From the NCBI GenBank assembly GCA_903930745.1, contig CAIYZX010000585.1:1-13012 (forward strand): 13,012 bases of DNA. The letters are read 5' to 3'. The position numbers and the translations under genes are program-made. Below, piece by piece: positions 7,109 to 13,012 of the stretch. The notes below the pieces were generated by a model. The model was not told the DNA's origin, made no database searches, and saw nothing but the letters and a program-made list of their open reading frames with translations. Position 1 is the first letter of the stretch; the number at the start of each line of letters is the position of its first letter. This DNA is from an uncultured Chloroflexota bacterium. GTDB lineage: Bacteria; Chloroflexota; Limnocylindria; Limnocylindrales; CSP1-4.

Positions 7109-7750
7109 ATGCCCACGGAGACCCTCTCCCCCGCGCTCATCGACGGCTATCGCCGCTTCCGCTCCGGCCGGTACAGCCAGGAGCACGAGCGGTACCTGCG
7201 CCTCGCGTCCGAAGGGCAGCGGCCCTCCACGATGCTGGTGGCCTGCTCGGACTCGCGTTCGGGCCCGGAGACCGTGTTCGACGCCCTGCCCGGCGAGCTC
7301 TTCGTGGTCCGCAACGTGGCGGCGCTGGTGCCGGTCTACGCGCCGGACTCCCGGTCCCATGCGGCGTCGGCGGCGCTGGAGTTCGCGGTCCTCGCGCTGG
7401 GCGTTTCAGACATCGTCGTCATGGGCCACGGCCGCTGCGGTGGCGTGGCCGCCGCCTTCGAGGACGCGGCGCCCCTCACCGCCTCCGACTTCATCGGCAC
7501 GTGGGTGGCGCCGCTGCGCGACCTGGCCTCGGAGCTGGACCCCTCGGACTGGTCCGACCCCGCCCGCATGCGACGCGAGCTGGAGTTCCGCAGCGTGGAG
7601 CAGAGCGTGGTGAACCTGCGGACCTTCCCGTGGATCCGCTCACGCGAGAAGGCCGGGACGCTGTCGATCGCCGGGTGCTGGTTTGACATCGCCCTCGGCG
7701 AGCTGTGGGCGATGACCGATGCCGGCTGGGAGCGCGTCCCGGACGCCTGA
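7109..7750 (+). CDS. Beta-class carbonic anhydrase
   Basis: The 213-residue protein carries the full beta-carbonic anhydrase zinc site: C46-x-D48-x-R50 (A-C-S-D-S-R) and H107-x-x-C110 (G-H-G-R-C-G-G). The family segments V-V-R-N-V-A and S-A-A-L-E-F-A-V-L-A-L-G-V lie between them. The Asp-Arg dyad and all metal ligands are intact, so an active enzyme interconverting CO2 and bicarbonate in the cytoplasm is expected. The length is normal for the family. The ATG at 7109 is chosen over upstream in-frame starts because the protein begins as expected there, the extra codons would overlap lepA, and a -10-like box sits right before it. The gene is transcribed alone, divergent from lepA and convergent with the propeller genes. 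The bicarbonate may feed carboxylases or pH balance; nothing in the context decides this. Confidence 0.93.
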   Translation: MPTETLSPALIDGYRRFRSGRYSQEHERYLRLASEGQRPSTMLVACSDSRSGPETVFDALPGELFVVRNVAALVPVYAPDSRSHAASAALEFAVLALGVSDIVVMGHGRCGGVAAAFEDAAPLTASDFIGTWVAPLRDLASELDPSDWSDPARMRRELEFRSVEQSVVNLRTFPWIRSREKAGTLSIAGCWFDIALGELWAMTDAGWERVPDA

Positions 7751-7763
7751 CCTCCGGGTTGCG

Positions 7764-7791
7764 GGGGCCGCCCGGACGAGCGGACGGCCCC
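7764..7791. terminator. Hairpin between convergent genes, probable bidirectional terminator
   Basis: GGGGCCG (7764-7770) pairs perfectly with CGGCCCC (7785-7791). After one mismatch, CCG/CGG extends the stem around a 6-nt loop. It fills the 48-nt gap between the carbonic anhydrase stop and the propeller gene stop. The stem is very stable, but no U-run follows on either strand. Confidence 0.55.
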
Positions 7792-7798
7792 GCCTCGG

Positions 7799-9322
7799 TC
7801 AGCCCGCCGTCTTGCGGATGGGCGCGGTGAACGCCCCGCCGGCCCACTGGTTGACCGCCTGGACACGGAGCTCGTAGGTGACCCCGCGGGTCAGGCCCGT
7901 CACCACCGCGGTGGTCGCGGTCCTCATGCCGTCTGCGAACGTCCTCCAGGTCGTGGTTCCAACCCTGCGGTACTGCACCACGTAGTCCAGCAGCGGCGAC
8001 CCGCCGGAGTTGGAGGGCGCGGCCCAGGAGAGGCTGACCCGGCCGGAGCCCGGGGCCCCGGCCAGCGAGAGCGGTGCCGTGGGGCCGCCCGGCAGGCCGA
8101 ACTGGGCGATGCCCGCGGTGTTCGGCAGGCCCGCGATGGAGGTGAAGAACCCGGTGTGCGTGTACACCCGACCATTCACCGACGCCCAGGTGCCGTACGG
8201 CTGCCCACTCGAGGCTGTGGGTGCAGGAACACCCAGGTTGAGCCAGGCCTTGCCGTTCCATGCCGCGACGTTGTCCGCGTTCGCGTTCCCGCCGGCGTCT
8301 CGAAAGCTGCCGGAGGCGATCATCGTGACCCCATACGGCACCAGCGACCAGACTCCCGCGGAGAGGGGTCCGGACCCGCTGGCGGAATTGGCCGGATTGG
8401 TGCCCAGGTTGGTCCACGCTGTCCCGGTCCAGACGGCCACGAAGTCCGCGGCAGGGTTGCCTGAGACGTCGGTGAACGTCCCGCCCACGAAGATCCGACC
8501 ACCCGAGAACTCGAAGTCAAGCACGGCAGCCTGTGGACCGGGCACGATCGCAGGGCCGGCCTGGCCCGCCTCCCGGAGCCCGTGCCATGTGCCGGTCGCG
8601 GTGTCGAAGTAGGCGAACCGGGAGGCTGTCGTGTCGCCGCCTGCGCTCGAGAAGGCGCCGCCAACCCAGACCTTGCCGTCCGGCCGAGCGTCAACCTTGA
8701 AGACGCCGCCGTCCAGTGAACCATCCGTTGCGCCGCCCGGCACCAGCCCCGTCCACGCGGTGCCGTTCCACCGGGCGACGCGATCGGCGGTCGCCACGCC
8801 ATCGGCATTGACGAACTGTCCCCCAACGTAGATGTCGGATCCCAGGACATCCACGGAAACGATGCTCGTGGTGAACGGAGACCCGCCCAACACCGCGGAA
8901 CGAGTGCTCCACGAGGAGCCGTTCCAGACCGCGAAGTAGTCGATGTTCGTCGCGCCGGCAACGTCGATGAAGTCACCGACGGCGATCACCTTGGAGCCAA
9001 GGAATGCGACCCCGGTGACCGTGGCGCCGAACGCGCCGTTCCCCTGCCCGCTGCTGCCGAGGCCGGACCAGTCTCGGGTGACCGGATCGAACACGGCCAG
9101 GTAGTCCGCGGTGGGGTCACCGCCACCGTTGATGAACGATCCGAATGCGTAGGTTCTCCCATCGGGACCCAGGGTCGTTCCGATGACCGTCCCGGCGAGC
9201 GGATAGAGGGACGGGATGGCCGCCCAACCGCCCGTGGGCGGAGCCGCGCTCACCGGGGTGGCGGCAAGGACGGCGGCGAGCAGGCCGATGGCCAGCGGGG
9301 GCGCGAGACGCGGGCGACGCAT
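7799..9322 (-). CDS. Secreted seven-repeat beta-propeller protein with fibronectin type III domain (second of a tandem pair)
   Basis: The 507-residue protein has a clear signal peptide (basic start, hydrophobic 9-21, cleavage near A26-A27). Seven repeats of about 55 residues start near 58, 112, 163, 217, 276, 333 and 386. Each follows I-x-V-G-G-x-F-x-x-A-x-G-x-x-x-A-D-x-V-A-x-W-N-G-x-x-W-x-x-L, as in kelch-like or delta-type beta-propellers. The seventh is degenerate. A fibronectin type III domain fills 412-507 (W-A-A-P, Y-V-V-Q-Y-R, Y-E-L-R-V-Q-A-V-N). The ATG at 9322 is chosen over one 13 codons upstream because GAGG lies 6 nt before it and the signal peptide then starts properly. It is a paralogue of the gene at 9405-10991 and probably arose by tandem duplication. 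It is likely a secreted binding protein; there are no catalytic residues, no anchor and no known ligand. Confidence 0.82.
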   Translation of the reverse strand: MRRPRLAPPLAIGLLAAVLAATPVSAAPPTGGWAAIPSLYPLAGTVIGTTLGPDGRTYAFGSFINGGGDPTADYLAVFDPVTRDWSGLGSSGQGNGAFGATVTGVAFLGSKVIAVGDFIDVAGATNIDYFAVWNGSSWSTRSAVLGGSPFTTSIVSVDVLGSDIYVGGQFVNADGVATADRVARWNGTAWTGLVPGGATDGSLDGGVFKVDARPDGKVWVGGAFSSAGGDTTASRFAYFDTATGTWHGLREAGQAGPAIVPGPQAAVLDFEFSGGRIFVGGTFTDVSGNPAADFVAVWTGTAWTNLGTNPANSASGSGPLSAGVWSLVPYGVTMIASGSFRDAGGNANADNVAAWNGKAWLNLGVPAPTASSGQPYGTWASVNGRVYTHTGFFTSIAGLPNTAGIAQFGLPGGPTAPLSLAGAPGSGRVSLSWAAPSNSGGSPLLDYVVQYRRVGTTTWRTFADGMRTATTAVVTGLTRGVTYELRVQAVNQWAGGAFTAPIRKTAG

Positions 9323-9357
9323 TGTGGACCTCGGGTAGGGACAACGGCAGGGAGGCG

Positions 9358-9386
9358 ACACTAGCAGCCTCGGGCCGCGGTGTCAG
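9358..9386 (-). promoter_or_regulatory. Promoter of the second propeller gene
   Basis: On the minus strand -35 CTGACA (9381-9386) is followed by a 17-bp spacer and TAGTGT (9358-9363), preceded by TGC as an extended -10. It lies in the 82-nt gap between the tandem paralogues, so the downstream copy can be expressed on its own. Confidence 0.5.
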
Positions 9387-9404
9387 GCAAGGGTTGATCG
9401 GGAA

Positions 9405-10991
9405 TCAGCCAGCGGTCTTGCGCACCGGGGCGCTGAAGATGCCGACAGCCCACCCGTTTCGCGCCGCCACGCGGAGGTCGTACGCCGTGCCAGTGACCAG
9501 GCCGTTCACGGTCGCCGCCCGCGTCGCGTGGATCCCGTCTGGGAAGGTGCGCCAGGTGGTGGTCCCTGCGACGCGGTACTGGACCACGTAGTCGCTGATG
9601 GCTGCGCCACCGTTGGCTGCGGGTGCGCTCCAGGTGAGCGCGATGCCCTTGGGGGTGGCCGTGGCGACGATCGCCTGCGGCGCCGTCGGCCCGGTGGGCA
9701 GGCCGAACTGGGCGATCCCAGCGGAGGCTTCCAGTCCAGCGAGCGACGCGAAGGCACCGGTGGCCGTGTAGGTGCGTGAGCGCACGCTGCCATGCGTGCA
9801 GCGAGGTGCGCCGGTCGCCGTGGAGGCCGGGCTGCCCAGGTTCAACCAGGTGGAGCCATTCCACGCTGCCACGCAGTCTCCTGCGGCGTTGCCCCCTGCA
9901 TTGGTGAACGACCCCGCGACGATGACCGTCCCGCCATACGGGCGCAGCGCGGTGGCGGCGGCATCGAGGGGACCTGCGCCGCTGGCGGCGTTGGCTCCGT
10001 TCTGGCCCATCGCCTGCCAGGACGTCCCGTTCCACGCGGCCACGTAGTCAGCCCCGGGCACGCCGGCAACGTCGGTGAACGTGCCTGCCACGTACACGCG
10101 GCGGCCTGCCACTGCCAGGTCCGACACCTGTCCGCCGGCGATCGCCGGGCCGCTCATCCCCGCCTCGCGCAGGCCGTGCCAGAGCCGGCCAAGGCTGTCA
10201 TACCAGGCAAGGCGCGCAGCCCGGGTGTCGCCGCCTGCGGCGGTGAACGAGCCGCCGACGAAGATCCGGCCATCCATGAGCGCATCCAGCGCGAACACCG
10301 GCCCGTTGAGGGCGCCGTTGGTCGCCCCGGCGGCGGCCAGCCCGGACCAGGAGCTGCCGTTCCAGCGCGCCACGCGGTCCGCCGCGGCCACCCCGTCCGC
10401 ATCCAGGAAGGACCCGCCGACGTAGATGCTCGTCCCACTGACGTCCACCGTGGAGACGACCCCGTTGGTGAACGGAGCGCCACCGGTCGCGGACAACGTG
10501 CCCCACGAGGACCCGTTCCAGGCCGCGAAGTCGTCCACGCGCGCATCCCCGGCCACGTTGGAGAACGCGCCGACGGCGATCACCGAGGGGCCCTGGAACG
10601 CGACGTCGTACACGTAGCCGTTGAAGGCGCCGTTGCCGTGCCCATCGCTTCCCAGGCCATCCCAGGAGCCGGTTGCCGGGTCATACACGGCGAGGTAGTC
10701 CGCGGTGGGATCGCCGCCGGCATTGGTGAAAGCGCCGAAGGCGTAGAGACGGCCGTCCGGCCCTGTCTCGGCGCCCCACACCACGGCACCCGGGCCGAAT
10801 GGCGAGCCGCCACCCGGCGCGGGCAGGGCGGCCCACTGGTTGACCGCGGGCGTGGCGAGCACGGGCACGGCGACAAGCGCAAGCAGGGCCGCGAGGACGG
10901 CCGCACGTCGCGTGCGGCAGCGGGTGTCGGGGAGGATTGTCGGATCCTTTCCGGGCGGTGACCCTGCCGCGATGGTAGGGGCGGGCACCAC
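9405..10991 (-). CDS. Secreted seven-repeat beta-propeller protein with fibronectin type III domain (first of a tandem pair)
   Basis: The frame encodes 528 residues with the same design as its downstream paralogue. The signal hydrophobic core is at 29-45 behind T-R-R. Seven propeller repeats start near 82, 136, 188, 242, 298, 355 and 406 (V-G-G-S-F, A-D-R-V-A-R-W-N-G), and a fibronectin type III domain spans about 432-528. Both proteins share long stretches such as G-G-D-P-T-A-D-Y-L-A-V and W-H-G-L-R-E-A-G, and both end in R-K-T-A-G. Unlike the paralogue it has two extra Cys (about 373 and 398) that could bridge repeats 6 and 7. The start is uncertain. The listed GTG at 10991 (GTG-GTG) has no Shine-Dalgarno and adds an odd 20-residue lead. 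An ATC at 10937 sits 7 nt after AGGA and would give an ideal signal peptide. The function is probably extracellular binding; the ligand is unknown. Confidence 0.8.
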   Translation of the reverse strand: MVPAPTIAAGSPPGKDPTILPDTRCRTRRAAVLAALLALVAVPVLATPAVNQWAALPAPGGGSPFGPGAVVWGAETGPDGRLYAFGAFTNAGGDPTADYLAVYDPATGSWDGLGSDGHGNGAFNGYVYDVAFQGPSVIAVGAFSNVAGDARVDDFAAWNGSSWGTLSATGGAPFTNGVVSTVDVSGTSIYVGGSFLDADGVAAADRVARWNGSSWSGLAAAGATNGALNGPVFALDALMDGRIFVGGSFTAAGGDTRAARLAWYDSLGRLWHGLREAGMSGPAIAGGQVSDLAVAGRRVYVAGTFTDVAGVPGADYVAAWNGTSWQAMGQNGANAASGAGPLDAAATALRPYGGTVIVAGSFTNAGGNAAGDCVAAWNGSTWLNLGSPASTATGAPRCTHGSVRSRTYTATGAFASLAGLEASAGIAQFGLPTGPTAPQAIVATATPKGIALTWSAPAANGGAAISDYVVQYRVAGTTTWRTFPDGIHATRAATVNGLVTGTAYDLRVAARNGWAVGIFSAPVRKTAG

Positions 10992-11063
10992 GCCGCGGCA
11001 GCGGCTGCATCCGCAACCGCTCGTAGGAATGCATGACGGCAGGCCCCGGACGCGTCGGACGAT

Positions 11064-11069
11064 TAGGAT
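11064..11069 (+). promoter_or_regulatory. -10 box of a leaderless pgi promoter
   Basis: TAGGAT ends 6 nt before the pgi ATG at 11076, leaving no room for a Shine-Dalgarno and placing the transcription start essentially at the A of ATG. This also supports 11076 over the next in-frame ATG at 11112. Confidence 0.5.
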
Positions 11070-11075
11070 TGGCCC

Positions 11076-12737
11076 ATGACCGTGACCTCCTCCTCAACGC
11101 CCGCCCCCTCCATGGACCAGACGCCCGCGTGGCGCGCGCTTGCCCGGCATCACGCCGCCGTCCGCGAGCTCCACCTGCGCGACCTGTTCGCCGCGGATCC
11201 GGCGCGGGCGCACCGTTGCACCGCCGAGGGCGCGGGTCTCTTCCTGGACTACTCCAAGCACCGCATCACCGCAGACACGCTGCCGCTCCTGCTGGACGTG
11301 GCACGCGCCGCGGACGTTGAGGGTCGCCGCGCGGCCATGTTCCGTGGCGACCGGATCAACGTCACGGAGGACCGCTCCGTCCTGCACACGGCCCTTCGGG
11401 CACCGCGCGGTGCCAGCGTGGTGGTGGACGGGCATGACGTGGTCACGGACGTGCATGCGGTGCTGGACGCCATGCGCGCCTTCGCGGATCGCGTGCGCAG
11501 CGGCGCGTGGCTGGGCTTCACCGGGAAGCGGATCCGGAACGTGGTGAACATCGGCATCGGCGGGTCTGACCTGGGTCCGGCGATGGCCACGGACGCCCTG
11601 CGCCACTACACGGAGCGCGGCATGCGCTTCCGCTTCGTCTCCAACGTGGACGGCACGGACATGCGGGACGCGCTGTTCGACCTGGACCCGTCCGAGACGC
11701 TGTTCATCGTGGCGTCCAAGACGTTCACCACCCTCGAGACCCTGACCAACGCCCGGACCGCGCGCGAATGGCTGCTGGCGGGGCTGGGCGGGGACCCGGC
11801 CGCGGTGGCGAGGCACTTCGTGGCCGTCTCCACGAACGCGGACAAGGTGCGCGAGTTCGGCATCGACACCGCCAACATGTTCGGCTTCTGGGACTGGGTT
11901 GGCGGCCGCTACTCCATGGACTCCGCCATCGGACTTGCGCTCATGGTGGCCGTGGGCCCGGACGACTTCGCGGAGCTGCTCGCCGGCTTCCATGCCATGG
12001 ACGAGCACTTCCTCAACGCCCCGCTCGAGGCGAACCTGCCGGTCCTGATGGCACTGCTGGGGATCTGGTACGGGAACCTCTTCGGGTGGGAGACCCACGG
12101 CGTCCTGCCGTACAGCCAGGAGCTCCACCGCTTCCCGGCCTACCTGCAGCAGCTGGACATGGAGTCCAACGGCAAGTCCGTCCGCCTCGATGGCACGCGC
12201 GTGACCTACGGGACCGGGCCCATCGTCTGGGGCACCGCCGGCACGAACGGCCAGCACGCCTACTACCAGCTGCTCCACCAGGGCACCCGCCCGGTGCCGG
12301 TGGATCTCATCGGGTTCGTGAACCCCACCACGGAGATTGGCGACCACCACGACCTGCTGATGTCCAACCTGTTCGCGCAGGCGGAGGCGTTCGCCTTCGG
12401 CAGGACGCGTGACGAGGTGGTGGCGTCCGGCACGCCCGCCCACCAGGTGGAGCACCGGATCTTCGATGGCAACCGCCCCTCGTCCGTCCTCCTGGCGGAT
12501 CGCCTGACGCCGCGCATCCTGGGCGCCCTGATCGCCCTCTACGAGCACAAGGTGTTCGTGCAGGGCGTGATCTGGGGCGTCGATTCGTTCGACCAGTGGG
12601 GCGTGGAGCTGGGCAAGGTGCTGGCGACGAAGATCGCGGCCGAGTTCACGGCCACCGCCGACCCCGTGGCGAACGACCACGACGCCTCCACCGACGCCCT
12701 CGTCCGCCGGTACCGCGCCCGCCGCATCCGGGGGTAG
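11076..12737 (+). CDS. pgi: Glucose-6-phosphate isomerase
   Basis: The 553-residue protein matches the long (about 550-residue) bacterial and eukaryotic PGI type. The sugar-phosphate loop G-I-G-G-S-D-L-G-P is at 160-168 and S-K-T-F-T-T at 214-219. PGI signature 1 is around 273-287 (D-W-V-G-G-R-Y-S) and signature 2 around 501-518. Catalytic residues are E363 (D-M-E-S-N-G-K), H394 (G-Q-H-A-Y-Y) and K514 (V-E-L-G-K), in the same arrangement as E. coli Glu355, His386 and Lys514. It interconverts glucose 6-phosphate and fructose 6-phosphate in the cytoplasm (glycolysis and gluconeogenesis). The ATG at 11076 follows a TAGGAT box by 6 nt; the first dozen Ser/Thr/Pro residues are not conserved. The gene stands alone, divergent from the propeller genes. 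A weak 5-bp hairpin (12745-12764) follows the stop, without a U-run. Confidence 0.97.
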   Translation: MTVTSSSTPAPSMDQTPAWRALARHHAAVRELHLRDLFAADPARAHRCTAEGAGLFLDYSKHRITADTLPLLLDVARAADVEGRRAAMFRGDRINVTEDRSVLHTALRAPRGASVVVDGHDVVTDVHAVLDAMRAFADRVRSGAWLGFTGKRIRNVVNIGIGGSDLGPAMATDALRHYTERGMRFRFVSNVDGTDMRDALFDLDPSETLFIVASKTFTTLETLTNARTAREWLLAGLGGDPAAVARHFVAVSTNADKVREFGIDTANMFGFWDWVGGRYSMDSAIGLALMVAVGPDDFAELLAGFHAMDEHFLNAPLEANLPVLMALLGIWYGNLFGWETHGVLPYSQELHRFPAYLQQLDMESNGKSVRLDGTRVTYGTGPIVWGTAGTNGQHAYYQLLHQGTRPVPVDLIGFVNPTTEIGDHHDLLMSNLFAQAEAFAFGRTRDEVVASGTPAHQVEHRIFDGNRPSSVLLADRLTPRILGALIALYEHKVFVQGVIWGVDSFDQWGVELGKVLATKIAAEFTATADPVANDHDASTDALVRRYRARRIRG

Positions 12738-12773
12738 CCGCGGGGCCTCCCGGCCGCTCGAGGCGATTCGGGG

Positions 12774-12804
12774 TTGGCTGATTCGAGGGGGGCTCTGCTA
12801 CTAT
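12774..12804 (+). promoter_or_regulatory. Promoter of rpsT with a leader of about 95 nt
   Basis: TTGGCT (12774-12779), a 19-bp spacer and TACTAT (12799-12804) with a TGC extension (12796-12798) form a plausible extended -10 promoter. Transcription would start near 12811, leaving about 95 nt of untranslated leader before the TTG start at 12908. No strong hairpin was seen in that leader. Confidence 0.5.
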
Positions 12805-12907
12805 CCCGCTTCGCGCCCTCGGGCTCCTCTCGCCTGCGCGCGCGTGACTGCTGTCTTTTGGCCAGTACCACCATTGACTTTCATGTATCGAACGGAGATC
12901 AGCCACC

Positions 12908-13012
12908 TTGGCTAGAACGCCCCGGAAATGGTCGGGCGCTCGCAACCCGTCCGGGCTGAAGCGCGTCCGCCAGGCTGAGCGCCGGCACGCCATCCTGCAG
13001 CCCCGTCGGTCC
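12908..13012 (+). CDS. rpsT: 30S ribosomal protein S20, N-terminal part, cut by the window edge
   Basis: Thirty-five codons are visible from a TTG start. GGAG lies at 12894-12897, 10 nt upstream, and an in-frame stop at 12875 with no better start between supports the TTG. The stretch G-L-K-R-V-R-Q-A-E-R-R matches the S20 helix entry (S-A-x-K-R-x-R-Q-x-E-R-R). Before it is a longer basic lead (A-R-T-P-R-K-W-S-G-A-R-N-P-S) than in E. coli S20. S20 is a primary 16S rRNA-binding protein of the small subunit. rpsT is a classic neighbour of lepA, usually divergent or close to it; here both orientation and company agree, but four genes intervene. The assignment rests on a short segment. Confidence 0.75.
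   Translation, partial: MARTPRKWSGARNPSGLKRVRQAERRHAILQPRRS

Noticed and set aside
4321..7686. Very long plus-strand open frame (over 1100 codons) across lepA and its neighbours
   Set aside because: It is antisense to lepA, hemW and the CPBP gene, rich in Arg/His/Leu/Val with no recognisable domain. Stop codons are simply rare in this frame because of composition.
11094..12680. Minus-strand open frame of 528 codons inside pgi
   Set aside because: It is a mirror frame of pgi, which is full length with all catalytic residues. The antisense product shows no family features.
12745..12764. Hairpin after pgi as a terminator
   Set aside because: The stem is only 5 bp with a 10-nt loop and no U-run, too weak to list as a feature.

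Overview
The window is a GC-rich (roughly 70% by eye) bacterial chromosome segment with almost no spare sequence. Conserved genes (lepA, hemW, pgi, the start of rpsT and probably the start of hrcA) are mixed with secreted repeat proteins. The order rpsT / lepA / hemW / hrcA is an old conserved neighbourhood, known in Firmicutes and Actinobacteria and probably present in Chloroflexota. The GC content, the CSLREA/beta-helix and propeller proteins with fibronectin-like ends, the leaderless-looking promoters and the extended S20 N-terminus suggest a soil or freshwater Chloroflexota (Limnocylindria/Ellin6529-like). A high-GC actinobacterium is the alternative. The taxonomic call is inference.

Left edge (1-194): the first 12 codons of a minus-strand gene leave the window at position 1. 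Upstream of it lie a strong Shine-Dalgarno, a full CIRCE operator (HrcA site) and a TTGACA/TAGACT promoter. The heat-shock operator plus the gene order make this most likely hrcA. Behind it, 195-2912 encodes a 905-residue secreted CSLREA/beta-helix protein that interrupts the usual hemW-hrcA adjacency.

Middle (3108-7011, minus strand): an apparent operon lepA - CPBP-family membrane protein - hemW. The CPBP frame ends 35 nt inside hemW, and its active-site motifs are degenerate. Divergent from lepA across 97 nt is a beta-carbonic anhydrase (7109-7750). A GC-rich hairpin separates it from the convergent genes that follow.

Right part: two tandem paralogues (7799-9322 and 9405-10991, minus strand) encode secreted seven-repeat beta-propellers, each ending in a fibronectin type III domain. 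Divergent from them is pgi (11076-12737), followed by a promoter and leader for rpsT, whose first 35 codons reach the right edge.

Regulation: two promoter styles recur. Genes with an untranslated leader (hrcA candidate, second propeller, rpsT) have an extended -10 of the form TGCTAnnnT. lepA, carbonic anhydrase and pgi have a TAnnnT box only 6-9 nt before the start codon and no Shine-Dalgarno, which suggests leaderless mRNAs. No mobile element, CRISPR array, tRNA or rRNA was seen. I did not find a clearly new multi-gene system. The most unusual items are the propeller pair, the degenerate CPBP protein in the lepA-hemW operon, and a possible AUC start codon.
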